Source: Pseudomonadota bacterium
GTDB taxonomy: Bacteria > Pseudomonadota > Gammaproteobacteria > Burkholderiales > Rhodocyclaceae
Assembly: GCA_018241725.1 (NCBI GenBank)
Contig: JAFEDI010000008.1
Span: 32,315 to 96,314, forward strand
DNA length: 64,000 nucleotides
Reading direction: 5' to 3'
Shown: in pieces, positions 41,432 through 49,242 of the stretch
Position numbering within the stretch: position 1 is the first letter of the stretch
Layout: every line of letters starts with the position of its first letter
Made by a program: the position numbers and the translations under genes
Notes under the pieces: generated by a model
Database searches by the model: none
Told to the model about the DNA's origin: nothing
Seen by the model: only the letters and a program-made list of their open reading frames with translations

Positions 41432-42070
41432 ATGATTCGCATCATGTTGGTCGAGGACCATACGGTCGTACGCAACGGGTATCGGCGGCTGTTCGATGCC
41501 GAGGGGGACATGCAGGTGGTGGCAGAGGCCGCGTCGGCCGACGAGGGCTACGCCTGCCTGAGCGAGGGAGAGATCGACCTGGCGGTGGTCGACCTGAACC
41601 TGCGCGGCAGCAGCGGCCTGGACGCCATCCGCCGGATGCTGGCGCGGGAGCGGGGCCTGAGGATCCTGGTGATCTCCATGCACGACAATCCCAGCTACAT
41701 CACGCAGGCCATCCGGCTGGGGGCGCTCGGCTATGTGACCAAGTGCAGCGAGCCGGATGAGATGCTGGAGGCGATCCGGCAGGTCGCGGCCGGCCGGCGT
41801 TTCCTGTCGGCCGACATCGCCCAGGTGCTGGCCAGCGCGGCGCTGGAGGGCGATGCGCTGATGGCACGCCTGACACCCAAGGAGTTCGACGTGCTGTGCA
41901 TGGTCGTCAATGGCGAATCCACCGCCAGTGTCGCCGAGACGCTGCATCTGAGCCCGAAGACCGTCTACAACCACATGACAGCCATCCGCCAGAAGCTGGA
42001 GGTCGAGAACGATTTCAAGCTGATTCAGCTGGCGGCGCGGTTCGGCCTGGTGCAGTTGTCGCAGCGTTGA
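41432..42070 (+). CDS. NarL/LuxR-family response regulator (ExaE/AgmR-like)
   Basis: ATG 41432 is preceded by a strong AGGAGG. The 212-residue protein has a receiver domain with phosphoacceptor D54 (LAVVDLNLRGSSG) and a LuxR-type helix-turn-helix (LTPKEFDVLCMVVNGESTASVAETLHLSPKTVYNHMTAIRQKL). Regulators of this type (ExaE, AgmR, PedR) activate the quinoprotein ethanol-oxidation genes, and it is divergent from exaA. No cognate kinase is adjacent; the PAS kinase at 44289-46565 has its own regulator. Confidence 0.92.
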   Translation: MIRIMLVEDHTVVRNGYRRLFDAEGDMQVVAEAASADEGYACLSEGEIDLAVVDLNLRGSSGLDAIRRMLARERGLRILVISMHDNPSYITQAIRLGALGYVTKCSEPDEMLEAIRQVAAGRRFLSADIAQVLASAALEGDALMARLTPKEFDVLCMVVNGESTASVAETLHLSPKTVYNHMTAIRQKLEVENDFKLIQLAARFGLVQLSQR

Positions 42071-42097
42071 GGCGCGGCTTTCCCTGTCGGGCCGTAC

Positions 42098-43492
42098 TCA
42101 GCACGCAGACTGGATTTCTTTCCGCTCGCATCCAGGGGCTTGGTGTTCCGCGCCGATCCAGCCTGACGCTGTGCCACGCCGTTTCTTGATTGAATACATC
42201 GCCTGATCCGCCGCCTCCAGCAACTGGGCTTCGGTCTTGCCGTCGCAGGGATAAAAGGCCATGCCACAGCTGAGCGACAGGCTCAGGTTCAGGTCGCCGG
42301 CAACGATATGGCGGCCGGTGTCTTCGATTTTCTGGCGGATCTCAAGGACCGACTGCCGGTCGCCGACGCCAGGAAGTATAAGGACGAATTCGTCACCGCC
42401 CAGGCGGGCGATGGTGTCCGTGTCGCGGACGCAGTGGTTCAGTTGCGTGCCGATTGCATTGAGTACCTCGTCACCTGTCGCGTGGCCATAGCGGTCATTG
42501 ATGAGCTTGAAGTCGTCCAGATCCACGAAAGCGAGGGCAAAGACGCTCGACGTGCGGCGGGCACGGTGGATCTCCTGGCTCAGGCGATCCAGGAAGAGGT
42601 TGCGGTTGGGCAGGCCGGTTACCCGGTCGTAATTGGCCAAGTGATTGATCCGGGCGTGCTGCAGGACGTGTTCGGTGATGTCGTGCATGCTGGCCACGTA
42701 GTGGGTGAGATGGCCCTGTTCGTCCACGAAGGGGCGGATGAACTCATTGGCGTAGAAGCGGGTGCCGTCCTTTCGCTGGTTGGCGATCACGCCGCGGAAT
42801 TCGTCACCACAGTTCAGGATCGACCACATGCGATCGTAAAAGGCGGCCGGCTGGACTCCGGATTTGAGGATTGCCGGCGTGCGCCCCTCGATTTCGGCCT
42901 GCGGGAAGCCGGTCAGCCTCGTGAAGGCCGGGTTGGCGTGTTGAATATGGCCGTTGCGGTCGGTGATGAAGATTGCAGTGTCGTCGTCCTGGATTGACCT
43001 GACCAAACGAGCGAGTCCACTCCCGCGCTGGGCATGGCCCAGGCATTCGGGCTGGATGTTCAGGACGAAGCCGCGTCCGCGGTCCAGCTTGAGGTAGTCG
43101 ATGGTAATGCTGACGGGAAAACGGCGTCCCGCCGCGTCGCGTCCGTGGAAGCGGCGCCAGCGGGTGCCGCCGGGGGTGAAGTGTGCAAAGGCGAGGTTGT
43201 AGCCGGGGGTGTTGCCACGTAGCGGCAGGTCCGGGATGAGAGCATTGATGTGCATGTCGATGACCCGGGATATTTCATAGCCGAACAATTGCCCTGCCGC
43301 CAGGCTGCACAGTCGAATCTGACCACCCTGATTGAGGATCAGCGTCGCACTGTCTGGCAGGGGGGGCACGCGGTTCCGTACGTTGTAGCCCATGTCCGGC
43401 AGTGGAAGGACCATTTCGTTGAACGTCGTGCCCACCATCCGGGCGTCAGTTGTGGTCGTTTCGACGCCTTGGTGCGTATCGAGCTTGATCAT
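42098..43492 (-). CDS. Dual-PAS diguanylate cyclase
   Basis: The 464-residue cytoplasmic protein has two PAS domains (about 45-165, with LPLRGNTPGYN; about 170-290, with DDTAIFITDRNGHIQHANPAFTRLTGF) and a GGDEF domain (ARLGGDEFVLILPGV near 362). It should synthesise cyclic di-GMP. A perfect palindrome 125 bases above its start (43618-43637) matches one upstream of the other GGDEF gene beyond the kinase, which suggests control by the FixJ-like regulator encoded between them. Confidence 0.93.
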   Translation of the reverse strand: MIKLDTHQGVETTTTDARMVGTTFNEMVLPLPDMGYNVRNRVPPLPDSATLILNQGGQIRLCSLAAGQLFGYEISRVIDMHINALIPDLPLRGNTPGYNLAFAHFTPGGTRWRRFHGRDAAGRRFPVSITIDYLKLDRGRGFVLNIQPECLGHAQRGSGLARLVRSIQDDDTAIFITDRNGHIQHANPAFTRLTGFPQAEIEGRTPAILKSGVQPAAFYDRMWSILNCGDEFRGVIANQRKDGTRFYANEFIRPFVDEQGHLTHYVASMHDITEHVLQHARINHLANYDRVTGLPNRNLFLDRLSQEIHRARRTSSVFALAFVDLDDFKLINDRYGHATGDEVLNAIGTQLNHCVRDTDTIARLGGDEFVLILPGVGDRQSVLEIRQKIEDTGRHIVAGDLNLSLSLSCGMAFYPCDGKTEAQLLEAADQAMYSIKKRRGTASGWIGAEHQAPGCERKEIQSAC

Positions 43493-43617
43493 GATCCTTC
43501 CTCCCGTGCGAGCCCGTTGTGTCTTGTCGTGATGCGTCTCGTGTTATCGGCAGGGGCCGACTGCGCGTTGAGGCTCATTGCAACGCAATGCGGGCCGGTG
43601 GCAAATAAGGCTGGGTA

Positions 43618-43637
43618 CCTACGTATCGATACGTAGT
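43618..43637. promoter_or_regulatory. 20-bp palindrome CCTACGT-N6-ACGTAGT upstream of a diguanylate cyclase gene
   Basis: CCTACGTATCGATACGTAGT contains a perfect 18-bp dyad (43619-43636). It lies in the 167-base gap between the FixJ-like regulator and the PAS-GGDEF gene. The same architecture recurs at 46822-46841, with identical outer seven bases on the left. Confidence 0.75.
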
Positions 43638-43659
43638 GACGATGGTTCCCTCGCGAGGG

Positions 43660-44292
43660 TCAGTCCGCGTCCGTCAGCAACCCACTGACCCTGAGCAACT
43701 GGCTGAGTTCGAACAAAGAGGTGGCTCCGGTTTTGAGCAGGATGTGTGAACGATGGACTTCGACAGTCCGGAAGCTGATGCCGAGTTCCCGGGCGATTTC
43801 CTTGTTGGTCTGCCCTCCGGTGGCCAGCTTGAGGATCTCGAACTCCCTTTCGGTCAGGGATTCGAGCTTCCGGCGTGCATTTTGTCGAACCCGTTGGGCT
43901 TGGCGCCGCGCGTGGGCGAGAGCCAGGGCGCTCTGCACACGATCCAGCAGCAGGGCACCGTTCACCGGCTTGGTCAGGAAGTCTGCCGCACCTGCCTTCA
44001 TGGCGCGTACGGTAGTTGGAACATCGCCATGGGCGCTGAGGAAAATGGTTGGCAGCATGCAACCCCGCTGGTTGAGTTCTTCCTGCAACTCGAAACCACT
44101 CATTCCCTCCATCCGCATGTCGAGAATCAGGCAGCCGCGGATCTCTGCATCCAGGCCGGCCAGGAAGGCTTCAGCGCTGGGATAGGTCCGGCAGTTCAGG
44201 CCGACTGTCTCGATCAGGAGAGATATGCTGTCACGCACAGCAGCGTCGTCATCGACGAGGTAGACGGTGTCGGATTCGATCGGCTGGTTCAT
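43660..44292 (-). CDS. FixJ-family response regulator
   Basis: The 210-residue protein has a receiver domain (VYLVDDDAAVRDSI; phosphoacceptor D58 in LILDMRMEGMSGFEL; K108 in FLTKPV) and a LuxR helix-turn-helix (LTEREFEILKLATGGQTNKEIARELGISFRTVEVHRSHILLKTGA). Its ATG overlaps the stop of the PAS kinase gene by four bases, so the two form a coupled pair. Repeated 20-bp palindromes next to both flanking GGDEF genes are likely its binding sites. Confidence 0.93.
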   Translation of the reverse strand: MNQPIESDTVYLVDDDAAVRDSISLLIETVGLNCRTYPSAEAFLAGLDAEIRGCLILDMRMEGMSGFELQEELNQRGCMLPTIFLSAHGDVPTTVRAMKAGAADFLTKPVNGALLLDRVQSALALAHARRQAQRVRQNARRKLESLTEREFEILKLATGGQTNKEIARELGISFRTVEVHRSHILLKTGATSLFELSQLLRVSGLLTDAD

Positions 44293-46565
44293 TTGGCGTA
44301 CAGAAGGGTGAAATGGAAGGTCGTCCTTGCTCCTGGTGCCGATTCGACCCAGATCGTGCCACCGTGGGCTTCGACCAAGTGGCGGGTGATGGCCAGACCC
44401 ATGCCCAGACCATGGGGCTTGGTTGTGAAGAAAGGGTCGAAGACCCGGCGCAAGATCGCTTCGTTCATGCCAGGGCCGCAGTCTTCGACGGATAGCAGTG
44501 CCATGTCCGGCTCCGTGTGTGTGCGTACACGCACGGTGACGACAGGCTGCTGAACCGCAGCGCTGAGCATGGCTTCGACGGCGTTCTGGATCAGGACGAT
44601 AAGGATCTTGTCTACCTGAACCCGGTTGGCGAGTACCGGGGGCAGGCCAGGTGCGAGGTCGACGATCGGTTCGAAGCCGCCTATACCCATCGACTCGACG
44701 AAGCGGAGGGCGCGGCGTACGGCCTTGCTCAGGTCCACCGCCTCCTTCGGCGCATCGCCCTTGTGGAGGAACACGATCAGTTCGCGGACCACCCGCCCGG
44801 CTCGCTGAGCCTGCTCCATCGAGCGGGCAAGTGCGTGTTGCAGGCGTTCGGGGTTTGGATTGGTCTGCTGCAGCATGCGCATCGCAGCTTCCGAGTAGGC
44901 CGCAACCGCGTTGAGGGGCTGATTCAGTTCGTGGGCGATGGCGGCGGCGGTTTGGCTGGCGACCTGCAGTGTCAGCATCTGCTCGAGTTCCCGGCGGAGT
45001 TCGCGCAGCGCGGTTTCGTTCCGTTCGCGTTCGCTGATGTCGCGGATAAAGGCGAAGTGATGCCCGCCGGCGGCGGCCGAGTAGGAGCAACTCACCTCTA
45101 CCGGCCATATCTCGCCATCCTTTGTACGGTGCAGGGTTTCGAAACAATCGCTCCCTGTCAGCCTTACCTTCCGGATGTGGGCTTGCACTTCCTCGGGGGA
45201 CTCGCTGGCTTCAAGCGCCCCGATGTTCATCGCCAGCAACTCCTTGCGGCTGTAGCCGGAGCAGCGGACATACGCGTCGTTGACCGTCAGCAGATGGCCG
45301 CGCTCATCGAGCATCCAGTAGCCGTCAGGTGCTGTTTCGATGGCGGCTTGATATTGAGCATTTTGTACCGCCAGTGCTGTTGCTGCTTCCTTGCGTGCCG
45401 AGATGTCCTCCGTGAAGATCACGATGCCCCCGACAGCACTGTCCGATGAAAACCATGGTCGGACTTCCCAGCGCAGCCATTGCACGGTCCCATTGAGCCG
45501 CTCGAAGCGGTCTTCTTCGGTGCGTATGACTTCTCCAGCAAGGCCGCGACGATGAACCGCCCGCCAGGCATCTGTCACCTCTGGGAATACGACATAGTGC
45601 GATACGCCCAGAATATCGTGCCCCTCCAGACCGTAATCTGCGAGCCAGCGGCGACTTACGGCCAGATAGCGCATTTCGCGATCGAACATGGCTAGAGCTG
45701 CAGGAGCGTGGTCCATCAATAACTGAAGGCGGGCTTCACTTGCACGTTGAGCCGCTTCAGCCATCTTCTTGGCGGTAATGTTCTCTTTTATCCCTGTGAA
45801 GTGGCTTATCTGTCCGTCATCGTTTCTGATCGGCGAGATGATGGCAGATTCCCAATAAAGGGTGCCGTTCTTGCGGCGGTTCTGGAATTCGCCGTACCAC
45901 ACTTTGCCGGCCTTGATGGTTCGCCACAGTTGTTCATAGTCTTGAGCCGTGGTACGGCCGGATTTCAGGATGCTTGGCTTCATGCCGATTACGTCGATGG
46001 CGCTGTAGCCGGATATTTCGGTAAAGGCCGGATTGACGTATTCGATGATGCCGTTGGTGTCGGTGATGATGACCGCGCTGGCAGACTGCTCTATCACCCG
46101 CGAGAACTTGCGCAAGCCTTCTTCAGCCTGTTTGCGGGAGTGAATGTCCTCGACGACTGCGATGAGATATTCCGGCTGTCCATCAGGGGTGCGTACGACC
46201 GATACGCCGAACGTCACCCAAACAGTCTGGCCATCCTTGCGGATACAGCGTCTTTCCTTGGTGCATTTGCTCGTTACGCCGCTGGATAGCTGTGCGAGGC
46301 TGGCAACGGTGACGTCCCGGTCGTCCGGATGCACCAGATCCTGCAGCCGCAGCTGGCGCAGTTCGGGCTGGCCGTAGCCCAGAATCTCAACGAGCCTCTC
46401 ATTGACCCGCAACCAGCGTCCGTCCAGCGCCAGCAGCGCGAATCCGACGGCGGCCTGTTCGAAGGCGGCGTCGAGGCAGTTCCATTCCGAGCCGGCTCGC
46501 GCTGGCTGTGGCTTCGGGCGTCGCAGCCGTTTGCCGGCAATATGCTTTGGATGCATCCGTCTCAT
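44289..46565 (-). CDS. Multi-PAS sensor histidine kinase (FixL-like)
   Basis: The 758-residue protein lacks clear membrane helices. It has four PAS/PAC units (from AAVGFALLALDGRWLRVNERLVEILGY to YQAAIETAPDGYWMLDERGHLLTVND) and a kinase core with the H-box AAIAHELNQPLNAVAAY (His near 545) and HATPase GLGMGLAITRHLVEAHGG. This H-box belongs to the FixL/DctB type that partners FixJ-like regulators. Cytosolic PAS domains suggest sensing of redox state, oxygen or a small ligand; no FixL-like haem signature is obvious. It is divergent from a small GGDEF gene. Confidence 0.92.
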   Translation of the reverse strand: MRRMHPKHIAGKRLRRPKPQPARAGSEWNCLDAAFEQAAVGFALLALDGRWLRVNERLVEILGYGQPELRQLRLQDLVHPDDRDVTVASLAQLSSGVTSKCTKERRCIRKDGQTVWVTFGVSVVRTPDGQPEYLIAVVEDIHSRKQAEEGLRKFSRVIEQSASAVIITDTNGIIEYVNPAFTEISGYSAIDVIGMKPSILKSGRTTAQDYEQLWRTIKAGKVWYGEFQNRRKNGTLYWESAIISPIRNDDGQISHFTGIKENITAKKMAEAAQRASEARLQLLMDHAPAALAMFDREMRYLAVSRRWLADYGLEGHDILGVSHYVVFPEVTDAWRAVHRRGLAGEVIRTEEDRFERLNGTVQWLRWEVRPWFSSDSAVGGIVIFTEDISARKEAATALAVQNAQYQAAIETAPDGYWMLDERGHLLTVNDAYVRCSGYSRKELLAMNIGALEASESPEEVQAHIRKVRLTGSDCFETLHRTKDGEIWPVEVSCSYSAAAGGHHFAFIRDISERERNETALRELRRELEQMLTLQVASQTAAAIAHELNQPLNAVAAYSEAAMRMLQQTNPNPERLQHALARSMEQAQRAGRVVRELIVFLHKGDAPKEAVDLSKAVRRALRFVESMGIGGFEPIVDLAPGLPPVLANRVQVDKILIVLIQNAVEAMLSAAVQQPVVTVRVRTHTEPDMALLSVEDCGPGMNEAILRRVFDPFFTTKPHGLGMGLAITRHLVEAHGGTIWVESAPGARTTFHFTLLYAK

Positions 46566-46892
46566 TCCATGTCCCCTCGACGCGCCGGTTTGCTGGTCGG
46601 GCGGTAGCCTCCCTGTTTGGTAGGCTGATGATGGCCGGTCTTTATTGATCGCTTATTTGACGGGCCTCAATTCTGTCCTGGCATCTTGCCAGCCTGCTAC
46701 AGAAATAGCCGCGATCCATGTCACGGATGATTGCGGGAAAAAGAGCTATTTGACCGGCGATAACTCTGGAACGGAAAAAGTGAAATCAGGTGTCAACTCC
46801 TGTCTCTATTTCTATCCTTTTCCTACGTGTTGGCACGTAGGTGTTTGGTTGTATTGGATTGGATATTTCATTTGAGGACTATAGAAAAAAGA
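46566..46892. other. Low-GC divergent promoter region between kinase and small GGDEF gene
   Basis: About 330 bases without a gene. It is markedly lower in GC than its surroundings and holds the second 20-bp palindrome (46822-46841). It probably contains divergent promoters for the kinase/regulator pair and the small GGDEF gene. Confidence 0.6.
46822..46841. promoter_or_regulatory. 20-bp palindrome CCTACGT-N6-ACGTAGG upstream of the small GGDEF gene
   Basis: CCTACGTG (46822-46829) pairs with CACGTAGG (46834-46841) around TTGG. It lies 51 bases before the start at 46893 and shares its half-sites and spacing with the site at 43618-43637. Confidence 0.75.
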
Positions 46893-47408
46893 ATGTCGTC
46901 AGACAAATTGACGGATGAGGAGGAAGAAATGAGGGACATGCTGACCGGGTTGCCGGATCGCTCCATGTTCATGGACATACTGCGGCAGACGGTGGAGAGA
47001 GGAGAGCTGCACGGTAACTGCTGCGCAGTGGTGCTTGTTACGCTCGATAGCTTGCCTGAAGTTAACCTGCGCAACGGGCGCAGTGCTGGCGATGCTGTGT
47101 TGCGTTCTGCGGCTGACAGTCTGCGCGGTTGCATCAGCGAACGCGACATGGTGGCCAGGGTTGCAGGTAATGCGTTTGCGTTGATCTTGTCGGGAGTGCA
47201 CCGACGTGCGGACATTCAGCGACTAGTGACGGATTTGCGAGCGGCATTGTCGCTTGGGGTCATGGATGATGACTTGTATCTTCCGATCCAGGCGAGTCTC
47301 GGCGTGGATGTCTATCCAGATGGTGGAAAGGATCCTGCGGGACTGTTGGCTCGGGCAGGCCGGGTGGCGACAGAGGGGGCGGCTGCAGTTGGAGCGATGC
47401 GTCACTGA
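46893..47408 (+). CDS. Small degenerate GGDEF-domain protein
   Basis: ATG 46893 is preferred to the upstream frame, which runs through the palindrome. The 171-residue protein is almost only a GGDEF fold (MLTGLPDRSMFMDIL at the start, NGRSAGDAVLRSAADSLR, then DMVARVAGNAFALIL). The catalytic GGDEF is AGNAF, so it is very likely inactive as a cyclase and may instead bind GTP, cyclic di-GMP or a protein partner. The operator-like palindrome upstream ties it to the adjacent two-component pair. Confidence 0.85.
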   Translation: MSSDKLTDEEEEMRDMLTGLPDRSMFMDILRQTVERGELHGNCCAVVLVTLDSLPEVNLRNGRSAGDAVLRSAADSLRGCISERDMVARVAGNAFALILSGVHRRADIQRLVTDLRAALSLGVMDDDLYLPIQASLGVDVYPDGGKDPAGLLARAGRVATEGAAAVGAMRH

Positions 47409-47433
47409 TCTGTTTGTTGGGAGGAGGGGAGGC

Positions 47434-47465
47434 ACGGCCGCCGTTAAAAAAACGGCGGCCGTTTT
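47434..47465 (+). terminator. Bidirectional hairpin terminator
   Basis: ACGGCCGCCGTT (47434-47445) pairs with AACGGCGGCCGT (47451-47462) around AAAAA and is followed by TTT. It lies 25 bases after the GGDEF stop and between convergent genes. Confidence 0.85.
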
Positions 47466-47526
47466 ACTGGCCGCCGTCGAGGCTCCCCGGGGACGCATCT
47501 CCCCGTTCTGAAGAGGGTTCAGCCGA

Positions 47527-49173
47527 TCACGGAATCATCCACGTGAACACATAGGCCTGCAGCGTGGTGATGATGCCGACCATGGTGGCGAAGGCCAGGC
47601 TGTGCTTGACGGTGAAGCGGAACAGGTCCGACTCCTTGCCGACCAGGCCGACGGCCGCGCAGGCCACGGCAATGGACTGCGGCGAGATCATCTTGCCGGT
47701 CACGCCGCCGGTGGTGTTGGCTGCCACCAGCAGGGTGTCATGCACACCGACCTGGTGGGCGGTGGTGGCCTGCAGCGAGCAGAACAGCGCGTTGGACGAG
47801 GTGTCGGAACCGGTCAGGAACACGCCCAGCCAGCCGAGGAAGGGGGCGAAGAACGGGAACAGCTTGCCGGTGCCGGCCAGCAGCAGGGCCAGGGTGGCGG
47901 ACAGGCCGGAGTAGTTGGCGATGAAGGCGAACGCCAGCACCATGCCGATGGAGTAGATCGGACGCTTCAGTTCGACGACGGTTTCCTTCAGAGTCTTGGC
48001 GGCTTCGCCGGACTTCATGCCGAGCACGAACATCGTGATGATGGCGGCCAGGAAGATCGCGGTGCCGGTGGCGGACAGCAGATCGAGCTTGTACACCGCG
48101 GCGTAGGGCGTGGCCTTGGTGACGATGGGCTCGACCTTGGTGACCATGTTGTCGAGCATCGGCACCGGAAACTGCAGCACGCTGGCGTAGAGCGCGCCGC
48201 CCTTGGCGAACAGGGCCTTGAAGGGCTTGAGGCTCCAGATGGTGACCATGATGGTCAGGATCAGGAAGGGCGACCAGGCCTTGGCAACTTGACCGAAGCT
48301 GTAGTGCTTGTCCTCGCCCAGTTCGGCGTGGTGCTGCTTGTCGAAGCGGAAGACGTTCTTCGGCTTCCAGTTCTTCAGGAAGATGGTCAGGCAGATCAGG
48401 CTGACCAGCGCGGAGGTGATGTCCGGCAGCTCCGGTCCGATGAAGTTGGCGGTGAAGAACTGGGTGATGGCGAAGGCGCCGCCGGCCACGATGATTGCCG
48501 GCCAGGTTTCCTTGATGCCGCGCCAGCCGTCCATCATGGCGACCAGCCAGAAGGGCACGATCACCGACAGCAGCGGGAGCTGGCGGCCGGCCATCTGGCC
48601 GATCTTGAACGGGTCGATGCCGGTCACCTGGCCGCTGACGATGATGGGGATGCCCATCGCGCCGAAGGCCACCGGGGCGGTGTTGGCGATCAGGCACAGG
48701 CCGGCAGCGTAGAGGGGGTTGAAGCCCAGGCCGACCAGCAGCGCGGCGGTGATCGCCACCGGGGCGCCGAAACCGGCCGCACCTTCCAGGAAGGCACCGA
48801 AGGAGAAGCCGACCAGCAGCATCTGCAGGCGCTGGTCGTCGGTGATCGACACCACTGACGCGCGGATGATGTCGAACTGGCCGGTCTTCACCGTGATCTT
48901 GTAGAGGAATACCGCCGCGATGATGATCCACGCGATTGGCCACAGGCCGTACAGGAAGCCGTAGCCCGCCGAGGCCAGGGCCATCTGCACCGGCATCTTG
49001 TAGAAGAAGATCGCCACGGCCAGCGCGATGATCACGGTGACGGTGCCGGCGATATGCCCCTTCAGGCGCAGGATGGCCAGCGCGACGAAGAAGAAGATGA
49101 TCGGCAAGGCGGCGACCAGCGAGGACAACCAGAGGTTGCCCAGCGGGTCGTAGATCTGCATCCAGGGTTGCAT
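47527..49173 (-). CDS. lldP: L-lactate permease
   Basis: The 548-residue inner-membrane protein has 12 or more helices and LctP signatures ([60 protein letters not shown]). It imports lactate (and often glycolate) with protons. It is the last gene of the lut-dld-lldP transcript, 69 bases after the dehydrogenase, and should be controlled by LldR through the operator upstream of lutA. Confidence 0.95.
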   Translation of the reverse strand: MQPWMQIYDPLGNLWLSSLVAALPIIFFFVALAILRLKGHIAGTVTVIIALAVAIFFYKMPVQMALASAGYGFLYGLWPIAWIIIAAVFLYKITVKTGQFDIIRASVVSITDDQRLQMLLVGFSFGAFLEGAAGFGAPVAITAALLVGLGFNPLYAAGLCLIANTAPVAFGAMGIPIIVSGQVTGIDPFKIGQMAGRQLPLLSVIVPFWLVAMMDGWRGIKETWPAIIVAGGAFAITQFFTANFIGPELPDITSALVSLICLTIFLKNWKPKNVFRFDKQHHAELGEDKHYSFGQVAKAWSPFLILTIMVTIWSLKPFKALFAKGGALYASVLQFPVPMLDNMVTKVEPIVTKATPYAAVYKLDLLSATGTAIFLAAIITMFVLGMKSGEAAKTLKETVVELKRPIYSIGMVLAFAFIANYSGLSATLALLLAGTGKLFPFFAPFLGWLGVFLTGSDTSSNALFCSLQATTAHQVGVHDTLLVAANTTGGVTGKMISPQSIAVACAAVGLVGKESDLFRFTVKHSLAFATMVGIITTLQAYVFTWMIP

Positions 49174-49242
49174 TCGGTATTCCTCCTTTGATGAATGCGG
49201 TGGGTCGTTTCTATCTGTGGTGAAAAGGGTGGGCGGGCGGCG

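Noticed and set aside
46831-46850. TTGGCACG followed by TGTTT as a sigma-54 promoter
   Set aside because: The -12 element lacks the required GC; the TTGGCACG is part of the TACGT palindrome.
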